DNA from: Dissophora ornata
Taxonomy: Eukaryota > Mortierellomycota > Mortierellomycetes > Mortierellales > Mortierellaceae
Reading direction: 5' to 3'
DNA length: 57,377 nt
NCBI GenBank assembly: GCA_025201705.1
Contig: MU616681.1
Span: 1-57,377, forward strand
The translations under genes and the position numbers were made by a program. Shown here piece after piece: positions 44,082 through 53,400 of the stretch; within the stretch, counting starts at the first letter, position 1; every line of letters begins with the position of its first letter. The notes below the pieces were generated by a model, which saw nothing but the letters and a program-made list of their open reading frames with translations, ran no database searches and had not been told where the DNA came from.

Positions 44082-45099
44082 GACCATGGCCAGCGCACCC
44101 GCAACCGTAGCAAGGGCTGCGATGATTCCTCCCATCGAGTACGTCTGGCCAGCCGCTGCAGCACTGCCGGTTGGCGCCTTGTTGCTCGACTGGGTCAGGT
44201 TCGTGGGCTGGAACGATCCCGCGGGCGCGGTGCTGTTTCCGGTGCTGTTGCTGCTGACCGAGGGCAAGCCCAGGGTGGCACCACAGTTACGCTTGTACTG
44301 GTCCATCAGGTTCGCGTTCAGCGTGGCACTTGTCAAGTTCTGTGAAAAGTTGAGGGTATAGGGTGCGGGGGTCTTGGTGTAGTAGTTCGAAAAGATGTTG
44401 GCGACCTGTTGGTTGCATGCGGTGCAGAACGCCGTGGCGTTGATGCCCGTGGGGTTGGCCATCGGGGTCACGTACTGGAGGTAACCGTAGAGATCATCCT
44501 CATTCACGTTGCCGTCGGGAAGCTGCGCCCGGGCGATCATCTCGTTGATCGAGTCGATGACACAGCTGTTGGTCTTGGTCGCATCCTGGAAACAGACAGC
44601 GTCTCTCTGGGCTGGAGACATGTACCTGGAGGGACAGAAGAAAGGGGGGAAAGGTCTACTTAGCCAATCAAAGGCTTTACATAAAATGTTGATATAATCA
44701 CCATGCGTTCAATATTGCATTTGGACAGACAAAGCCAACTTACCACATGTACATGACCGTTCCGAGGGTCTGCTGGTTCTCCGCGAGCATGTCAGCAGCG
44801 CAGTTGGTCTGGAGGCCCTTGTAGACACCTGCGTATTGGTCCGCAGTGCAGGCAGGAGTGGCACAGTAGGTTGTCAGTGCTTTCTGCAGCTTGACGGTGT
44901 CGTGGTCGTTAGTGTGAGTGATGTTAGGGAAACCGAGGGCGGTGTAGACTCTGCAGCCGGCAAGGGGGTTCGTGGCCACGGCGAGGTCGTTGAGGTAGGC
45001 TGTGCAGCCAGCAGAAAGAGCAGCATCGACACCGGTGGAGGAGGTGGAGAGTGCGATAGCACCAAGAGCGATCGCGGCGATGGAGGTAGTGAACTTCAT
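44079..45099 (-). CDS. Secreted Cys-rich protein, probably GPI-anchored
   Basis: Exon 1 (45099 to about 44742) starts MKFTTSIAAIALGAIALSTS, a signal peptide, then SAGCTAYLNDLAVATNPLAG, TYCATPACTADQYAGV and LQTNCAADMLAENQQ. The intron (GTAAGT...CCTCCAG) joins MYM-W-YMSPAQRDAVC in phase to exon 2, with CFQDATKTNSCVIDSINEM and AFCTACNQQVANIFSNYY. The C-terminus is Ser/Thr/Asn-rich and ends in a hydrophobic GGIIAALATVAGALAMV, typical of a GPI-anchor signal. Regular cysteine spacing and size (about 295 residues) resemble fungal secreted families such as the DUF7729 type, but this assignment is tentative. The role at the cell surface is unknown. Confidence 0.78.
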
Positions 45100-45774
45100 T
45101 GTGTGAAATAGGGCGGGAGTGTGATATGAGCTGTTGAACTGTCGAGTTGGCAGGGAGGAGTCGTGAGGAGCGGTGAGGAACGTGAAGAGAAAAGAGGCAG
45201 AGGCCGCGGGTGGGGGGAAATGGGCGAGGTTGGGTGTTGCAAAAGGAGAGGGATGGGGGGATGGGAAAGAAAGTGAAAGAGAAGAGAAAGAGTGGATCGT
45301 TTTTTTTATTTCATTTCACAGCACGAAATTGCTCTCAACATAGAATGTCTGGCGCGTAAAGTAAAGAGCAGAGTGCAGTATATATATCTTAGAATAGCGC
45401 CATTTGGGGCCATCCGCCCGCCAAGGTCGTCTCTGGTGTGAATATGATATATGTTGGGGTGTGTTCTGTGTGTGTGTGTTTTGTGTGCGTGTGTGTGCGT
45501 GTGTGTGCGTGTGTGTGTGTGGCTGTCGTCAGTCTCTCCACTCTGCTCTCTCGCTTGGTGCGACATTGGCACTGTACGACCCCCCAAAAGAATATATTAC
45601 AGTTGGGCTGAAGGTGGCATGGGCGTTTTTGGAATATTGGAGCAAGCATGCTAGATCATAGTCACGATGCTGCAGTCCATCCAGAACGAGTGGCCGCGGC
45701 TATACAGTACTTTATTATGATCATGATTAGGGTGCATATGACAGCCATCGCCTGTCGCGTCAGGGCGCCCGCCC
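45100..45774. other. Intergenic with (GT)n microsatellite
   Basis: Holds the promoter of the preceding secreted protein gene (minus) and a TG/GC-rich microsatellite (about 45467-45521). No gene is seen. Confidence 0.55.
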
Positions 45775-46673
45775 CTATTTGCCCTTTTCCTCGTTTGCTT
45801 CTTCTACCTCTTGAGCGTCCTGGTCGTGGATCGCTTGAAGCACCGTAACCTTGCTGGATTCTTGCATCTCCCCAGCAATAAGCAGTTCGTCCAGTATAAA
45901 GTACGCCCGCTGGAAATTGAATATCAGATCCAGCTCACATACCTAGGGTATCAAGATCAAGCCAATTGTCGGAATAGACCATGACATGTATGATGTGTAC
46001 AGGTGCATGTGTGATATATTACATATGTATACATTAGAGAATGGACCGTGAGTCCACCGCGAGTTTTGTATCGCAAACAGCCATTCAAATACGATGATGC
46101 GATGATACATACGTTCCCAAAATAGCGGTCGAGGACCTCAACGTATCGATGTATAACTTCTAGCGTCAAGAGCTCGTTATCTTGTAGTCCGACGCCTGTG
46201 ATAAAGTACAAACTTGCGTATCTATGTTGTCCAGCATGGGGTTCGGTTCGCAGTGAGATGCTGTGCATTGATTACCTCATCCTGCGAAGCAACAGATAAA
46301 TGAGCAAACAAACAAACGGATGGCGGAGACGCACCTTCGATAGATGACCTTGGTGTCTAGAGTATCAGAGAAAGGAAACAGCGGTTGCGGCAACAACGAC
46401 AACAGCAACGACCCAGAGAGCAGGCGTTTAGTGAGTATGCGGGGGGGAAAGACTACTCCTGGAATATGCCCCAAATGTGCTATCGATCCCGGCATGTTAC
46501 TGTCTGTCTTTTTGTACCTTTGTATTCTAGAAAGTTGCACATTTTTGTCCGCCGTGCGAGGACCAGCTGTGTGACATCCTTGATGATCTTGGTCTTTTCC
46601 TTGGGATTCAATGTCGTGAACCACTTTGCGAGCCGGGTTTTGCCTTGCCTACTCACGAGCAGCACGTAGTTTA
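45775..46673 (-). CDS. APS1: AP-1 clathrin adaptor small subunit sigma
   Basis: Small longin-fold subunit of AP-1 in trans-Golgi/endosome clathrin traffic. The first visible exon begins at 46673 after acceptor [60 protein letters not shown] tiny exon DTKVIYRR (about 46363-46337) follows, then [20 protein letters not shown] and [13 protein letters not shown], then [40 protein letters not shown] and the acidic tail to TAG 45775. The [16 protein letters not shown] pattern is diagnostic of sigma1. The initiator ATG must lie in a short upstream exon that I could not locate. Length and sequence are otherwise complete. Confidence 0.92.
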
Positions 46674-47244
46674 TCTAACGATGGCAGCGACAGCCATGCC
46701 AGGGAGATGGGCATTGTTGGTAAGTCGAGGATCTGGCAAAGGTAGAGCGCAGCGGTGTGTGTGTCTGGACAAACGAGCAGTATCGAGCTAGGCTGTCGAA
46801 TGTGCCTCTGCGGATATCCGGAGCAGGCTGGGCCGGTGTGTACTTGGCGCCTGTCTCAACAGAGCGCTTTGTCGACGGCATTGTCTACTCCCGAGTAGCT
46901 TTCCCCGAGGATGTACTCCCGTTGAAACGACAGTCCTTTCGCGGCGATGTAGCGTGTTTCCTTGTGGGGTTGCTTACAGGCATCTTGCAGACAGCGATGA
47001 AGAGAGAGACGGAGAGGGAGAGGGGGAGAGATGTAATCGCGTCCCTGTGATTGTCGATCGAGAACGGCAGGGCGCTGATGGGATGGGATATGGGATGATG
47101 TGAACGTGACGTGCATGTGGATGAGGACGCTGGCGCTTGTCGCGCTTGTCGCGCGCTTCCTCCATTGATTCCATTGATTCTCCTCCATTGATCCTCCTCC
47201 TCCTCTCTCCTCCCCTCTCCTCCCCACTTCCTCCCGGACATGAA
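46674..47244. promoter_or_regulatory. Bidirectional promoter region of two adaptor-like genes
   Basis: AP-1 sigma runs left and the mu-like gene right from this ~570-bp space. It contains purine-rich (AGAGGGAG) and pyrimidine-rich (CTCCTCC) tracts. The first exon of AP-1 sigma probably lies here. Confidence 0.5.
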
Positions 47245-48278
47245 ATGAGGCTGCGTCACTTCTGCATCGGATCCATCCGCTCCCAGGACCTGCTCATCTC
47301 CAAGACATGTACGTGATGTAAGCAAGCGTAGACGCATCTCTTCCGCTGCTGAGGCAAAGCCGGATCTGACAAGCGCCTGCTGACAGTTCTGCCGCTAGAA
47401 TCCGCGCTCGACAATGATGCCGTCATCCAGCAAGTCTGGGCTGCTTTCCTAGATCTCTTCCACGCCGAGCACCACTTCGCGCCCCTGCGCTCACAGCCGA
47501 GCTCCAACCACGACCGACATGGCCGTCCCCAGCAGTCGCCGCCCGCATCGCCATCCATATCAGCCGCTAGACCCTTGCATCCCAGCCAAGACCGCCAAAG
47601 CTTTGGACGCCCTCTCTACTCGCGAGACTGTTGCTTCGTCTACTGCGCCTCCAACGACCTTGTTCTAGTGGCCTGCTGCCCCTTGCCCCCGACACCCGCG
47701 ACAACATCCGCGGCTGTCACACGAATACCGTTGTCCTTGCCTGGACACCCTATATCTAAACCAGCCGGGGCATCTTTGCCAGGTCATTCTGATATACATC
47801 CCGCTACGCCGCTTTCCCTGCAACACCAAAGACCAGAGCTAGTGTTTTCAACTGCAGCTGGACTGCATGTCTCACTACACGGCACGATCGAGTTTCTGGG
47901 GCAGCTTGTCAGAGCACTGGAACGGTATCTGTTGAGCAGCAGCAGCAGCTCTGGAGCAGGATCCAGGAAAACGACGTCAGCGTCGCCAATAGGAATCCAT
48001 CCAAAATCGTCCACGTCAGTCTCAGTCACATCATCGTCCACATTGCTGTCAGCCGAGGTTGTCCAGCAGAATGTTGGCATAGTGTATGAGATTCTGGATG
48101 AGTGCATGGTGAGTAAATAGACATAGTACTCTGGATGAACAGAAAAGAGGCTGCTTTTTATTGCTGCATACTAATAACCTCTGGTTGTACTCTGCATCAA
48201 CAGGAACTTGGATACCCCATGATGCCCAGCTTGGCACATTTGGATTTGCTTGTCTTTGGCGTGGCAAAGGCGTCATGA
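47245..48278 (+). CDS. Adaptor mu-type longin-domain protein (AP-5-like?), no C-terminal MHD
   Basis: Exon 1 from ATG 47245: MRLRHFCIGSIRSQDLLISK. The intron (GTACGTGATG...CTGACAG) joins in phase to FLPLESALDNDAVIQQVWAA and FLDLFHAEHHFAPL, a Ser/Pro linker, then RPLYSRDCCFVYCASNDLVL, GTIEFLGQLVRALERYLLSS and VVQQNVGIVYEILDECM. A last intron (GTGAGT...TCAACAG) leads to ELGYPMMPSLAHLDLLVFGV, stop TGA 48276. The order matches the longin half of adaptor medium chains, which then carry a ~250-residue mu-homology domain; here the gene ends and the next gene follows at once. It is either a truncated mu gene or a stand-alone longin protein. AP-5 is only a guess, based on the poor match to the other mu chains. 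Confidence 0.55.
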
Positions 48279-48461
48279 ACTACCCGTGTGCTAGTAAAAC
48301 TTGCAATAAAAACGGCGAAACTCAAAAAGCTATCGTCCGCTGGATCGGTATGATAGCTTTCATGTGTTTCCCGAGTTCGTTGGCTCTATTTCTCATGGCT
48401 CCATTTGATTAAGGTATATGCCGGGCAGGGCTACATATTCGTACAGGGGGGGGATCTGAAG

Positions 48462-50201
48462 CTACGAAAATGCCTTCTTTAGCTCCGTCTTCATTCTCAG
48501 TGTCGGCCGCAGGTCCTCCCGCTCCTTGACACTGCCGTCACTCTCCTGCCTCGATCTTGAAGCCATGGCACTGGCCGTTGGCGACGCAAACAGGACAGAA
48601 AACGATCCCTTGGGGGACTCTTCTCCAACCAGTCCTTCAATTTCATCTGCATCCCTAAGGTCGAGTCCATCGCGTTTCTCAAACTCGAATCGGAGTCTTT
48701 CAATCCTACTGTCGTGGATAAGTGAAGCTCTGGTACCTCCTGATGCTGTTGAAGATGCAGCTGAACTTGCAGGATTGACACCCAGCGATTTCAAAATCTG
48801 TGCCGCCTTGAGCTCCATCATAGTCCTGGCACCCTTGTATTCTGGTCCATTGTAGCGCGCTCGGTTAACGATACCAAAGAGAGCACAGCCCACGATAAGA
48901 GTGCCACCGCTAGCCATGACCGTCATGCTACCAAGTACAGCGCCTCCGACAGCGCCTAATGAACCCACCGCAGACATGGACCAAGCTACTGACTCGATCT
49001 ATATGGCCAAGAGGCGAAAAGGAAAATGTCATGATTGTGAATTTTTTTTTGTATGACAGGGAAGATAGAGCGACTGGAGCCGCGACGCTTAACCAATAGG
49101 GCATAGGCGCTATACCTTTTTCTCGGACCGGGGATCTAGTCTTTGAATGGTCTCCATCAACTCCTTGATCATTTTCAGATCCTCGCGGATCTGATCCGGT
49201 ACCTCTAGAAACTGCTCGCTGATCCAAGCCTCGGTAGACTGGACGACCCCGTCACATTGGGTCATGAGCTGCTCAAGCTGGTCATGAAAGTTAACGACAG
49301 AGTGAGTGGACGAGGCCCTGTGCGCTGCATACAGTGACATCGCTAACGACGCTACACCGACCGAAGCCATCAGCATCGAATTGGCCGCCGTCAGAGAAGA
49401 TCCATCCACGTTCGACTTTTCTAGCTTCGTACTTGCTTCCTCCTGAGATCCTTCATCCGTGTCTTTGCTCTTTACCCGTTGAGCGACCGTCCTCTCCTTT
49501 TTTTCCTCGCTCTCCTTTTTCTTCTCTGCTTTCTGGGCTTGCTCCTCAATCTCTGCTTCCATCTTCTTGACCTTTTGCTTCTGCGCCTCCAGTTCCTGCT
49601 CGAGTTTGTGTCGCTCGCGCCGCTGTTCGTCTATTTCCGATCGTGCCGTAGCAGAACTCTGCCGCATCTGCTGCTCCATCAGCTCTAGCCGATGCTCCAT
49701 CTCCTTGAGACGCTCACGCTCATGGTCCCGGCAGTCCTGGCGACCAGACCAGAACGTGCTCTGCTTTCGGTGTCGACTACTGTGGTCTCTTTCGGATGAG
49801 CTACTGCCATATGATGCACCGGCGGCGCGATTGGAGGAAGAAGAGCCATCCATGTAGCGCCCGGCTAGATAAAGGCCATTCTCGAGGATCTTTTGGGTGC
49901 CCTGGCTGGAGGCGACGTTCTGGAAGGTTGAGAAGAAACCGGTAGAGGACGATGACGGTTTAGTGGGACGCTCTGCAGCAAGCTCTGGCGTGGTATCGCT
50001 GGTTTTGTAGTCGTGGCTTGCAGTGTCAGTGGGGGACTGGAAGGGTATGGGCTCCTGCTTATTCTCAGCGGTTGTTGCGAGCTGTGAGAGGATATGGGGG
50101 GTGAAGGCAAGGAGGGTTGAGACGGGCGGGACAAACTCGAAGGTGTCTGGGTCGTATAGTTCTCGGGGGAAGGTGATGTCGTCAAAGAGAATCGAGGCCA
50201 T
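48462..50201 (-). CDS. Coiled-coil protein with hydrophobic Gly-rich segment, unknown function
   Basis: ATG 50201: MASILFDDITFPRELYDPDT, then ENGLYLAGRYMDGSSSS, a long coiled coil (RERLKEMEHRLELMEQQMRQ through KKMEAEIEEQAQKAEKKKES), and a short hydrophobic stretch LMASVGVASLAMSLYAAH. It continues FHDQLEQLMTQCDGVVQSTE and MIKELMETIQRLDPRSEKK. One intron (GTATAG...ATCGAG) joins in phase to SVAWSMSAVGSLGAVGGAV with GGTLIVGCALFGIV, then a Ser/Arg-rich end. Two hydrophobic Gly/Ala-rich segments may be hairpin membrane insertions. No enzyme motif. Not a family I recognise. Confidence 0.8.
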
Positions 50202-50490
50202 TGCGCGAAGGAATGGATGGCGGGGAAGCAGAGGGAGGGAATAGGTGGGTGTTGATGTGAAGAATGTGAAGGATGTGAAGGATACGAGGATGAATGGATG
50301 TTCAGGAATGAATGCCAAGAAACGTGGCACGCTGGACGCCGGGCAGACCCAAACGAGACACTGCGCTGCTCGTAGTGCAGTTTGCAAGACGCGCCCAAAG
50401 GGGGGTTGGTTGTATGTGTTTACGAAGCCGCATCTTTAATTTTACACAACTTGTGCTGCTTGTGTCTAGGAAGGAAGCACGGTTTGCCGA

Positions 50491-53400
50491 CTACTTGATG
50501 CCGGATGTGAGGGGGACATTCTTCTTGCCCTTTGCCTCCCGCGCGCTCTCAGATGGCTCGCCGACAGCGCCTCGCTGCTTCAGCAGCTGCATGTTGATCC
50601 TGCTTAACCCCCGTACCCCTTCAATCACAGTGTCCGTCACTGTCAGAACGTCATGGACCGAGCTCCAGCACAGACGGGCCTTGAACCCATCCTCCACCTT
50701 GAGTATCTGCCACTTCCGTACCGATCTATCTCTGCCACCAGTGACAACGTAATGCTGACCACTGGAAAACTTCCAGGCAACGCTTGACACCATGCCCTTG
50801 AAATCCCCAATGACCATTTGGCATTGACCAGTTTCCACATCCCACAGCCGCACAGTCTTGTCCCGACCACCAGAGGCTACCTGGTCGCCATTCGGCGAAT
50901 ACACGACGCAATTAACCGAACCTTCATGGCCATATAAGATGTGCTGACAGCCTCCTGTCCCAGCGTCCCACAGCCGCACTGTCTTGTCGGCACTGCTAGA
51001 GACAATCAGGTCACCTTTTGGCGAATACGCCACGCAGTTCACCCAGCCTTTATGGCCGCTCAGGGTCTGATGGCTGGCTCCTTTATCAACATCCCACAGC
51101 CGCACTGTCCTATCCCGAGCGCCTGAGGCGATCTGATCGCCTTTTGGTGAGTACACAACGCTCTGAACCTCGTCGTTATGACCCTTCAAGGTGTGTTGAC
51201 ACGCTCCGGCTTCAACATCCCACAACCGCACAGTCTTATCCCGACTACCAGAGGCGATCTGACCACCATCCGGCGAATACACAACGCAGTTAACCTGGTC
51301 AGTATGGCCATTCAAGGTGCGGCTGCAAGTCCTTGTCTTGATATCCCACAGCCGCACTGTCTTGTCCTGACTGCCTGAGGCGATCTGATCTCCATATGGC
51401 GAGTACGCGATACTTTGAGCCCGATTGCTATGGCCGTTAAAAGTATATCGGCATGCACCGGATTCCATGTCCCACAGCCGCACCGTCCCGTCATCACTGC
51501 TGGAGGCGACTTGATTGCCATTTGGTGAACACACGACACACTGAACCTCATCGTTATGCCCGCCTGTGATGTAGCGGCTAGCTCCAGTATCAACTTCCCA
51601 AAGCCCCACAGACTTATCACTACTGCCAGAGGCGATCTGATTGCCCTTTGGCGAATATGCCACGCAGTTAACCGAGTTGCTGTGGCCGCTTATGGTGTGA
51701 CTGCAAGCTCCTGTTTCAACATCCCACAGCCGTACGGTCCTGTCCACACTACCAGAGGCGATCTGGTCTCCTTTCGGCGAATAGACAACGCTCTGAACCC
51801 AGGCACTATGGCCGCTCAAGATGTGACGGCACGCCCCGGTTGCAACATCCCACAGCCTCAAGGTCTTGTCACGACTGCCTGAGGCAATCTCATCTCCTTT
51901 TCGCGAAAACACGACGCTTTGAACCCAGTTGCTATGGCCGCCTAAGATGTGACGACATGCTCCTGTTTCAATGTCCCATAGCCGCACGGTCTTGTCTGAA
52001 CTGCAGGAGGCAATCTGGTCCCCCTTTGGCGAATACACGACGCTCCGAATCCAGTCGCTATGACCAGTTAGGGTGTGTCGGCAAGCCCCGGTTTCAGCAT
52101 CCCACAGTCGCACAGTCTTGTCGTCACCGCAAGAGGCGATCTGATCGCCGTTTGGTGAAAACACGACGCTTTGAACCCAGTTGCTATGACCGCTCAAGGT
52201 GTGGCGACATGTTCCTGTTTCAACGTCCCACAGTCGTACAGTCTTGTCTGAACTGCCAGAGGCAATCTGGTTTCCTTTTGGCGAATATGCAACGCTCCAA
52301 ATCCAGTCCTTATGGCCACTTAGGGTGTATCGACATGCTCCAGTCTCTACGTCCCACAGTCGCACCGTCATGTCGTCGCCTCCGGAGGCAATCTGATCGC
52401 CTTTTGGTGAATATACGATACTTCGAATTTCTCCACAGTGCCCGCTTAAAGTCCAGATTTTCTCCCACGTTGAAGTTGTGTACATGCTGATTCCGCCATC
52501 ATAAAGACCAACGGCACATGTTTCCCCACATGGAGAATACACGCAGGGATTCACTTCGCTCTCTTCTCTGAGGAACGGCCACTCGCCAAATTGTACGCCC
52601 GTCATTTGCGCACCACTTAAATTGGCTTGGCGAAGCCAGATACCGCGAAGGATGACTTTTCTCAAATCGGCCCCTTGCAACTGCACAGAATCGAATACGC
52701 CATAGCTCAGATCAGCCCCTGGGATCTGGATGCCTTGCAAATCTGCACCGTTAAACTGCACACCTGCTCTGACCAATATAGTGATCGCGTTGGCTGCTGC
52801 CTTGCGCGCCATCCTCTCAGTTTTCGACCTCTCAATAACCGCGAGTAGTTGTTGCTTGAAGAAAGCGTCCTGCTGAACACGTTCCTCTAAAAATTGCAGA
52901 ATAGATGGTTCGCCTACAAGGTTGATTCGTGCCAATGGCGATTCGAGCACAGGTTGTTTAACAGTGGTTGCCTCTTCCTGATAAACGTCTTGCCTCTCGA
53001 AACTCAACACAGAACTCATGCTCCCTCGACGGTGCAAAGTCGATGCCAGTCCCCCGTTCCTCCTGTCCTCTCGTGACTCGAACACCGCACGGGCAACACA
53101 GCACTCCAGAAGCGACTTGTGGATGAACCGATACTGATTGCCGCTACATATTAAAGGGCTTGCCTCAAGAAGCAATTGCTTCTCATGGTCTCGACCAAAG
53201 AATGCGTCCTTCCAAGTCCCTTCATCAATAAAGCGCCTGTATTCCACCACCGGATTTCCTGATTGTTGTTCATAGATCGCCGCCGCAAAGTCTTTCAAAA
53301 AGGCAATGCCATTTTGGGTAAACCCTTCCTTCGTCAAGGCCTCAAAGGCACTTTTCTCTGGACCAGACAAGTTTCTATCCACGAGTCGTTTTTTGCCGCG

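Noticed and set aside
45306..45661. His/Thr- and Cys/Val-rich frames
   Set aside because: Products of the GT microsatellite.
50705..52460. Regularly spaced repeats resembling a CRISPR-like array
   Set aside because: The 126-bp period is in frame and encodes WD40 repeats; units are too long and coding.
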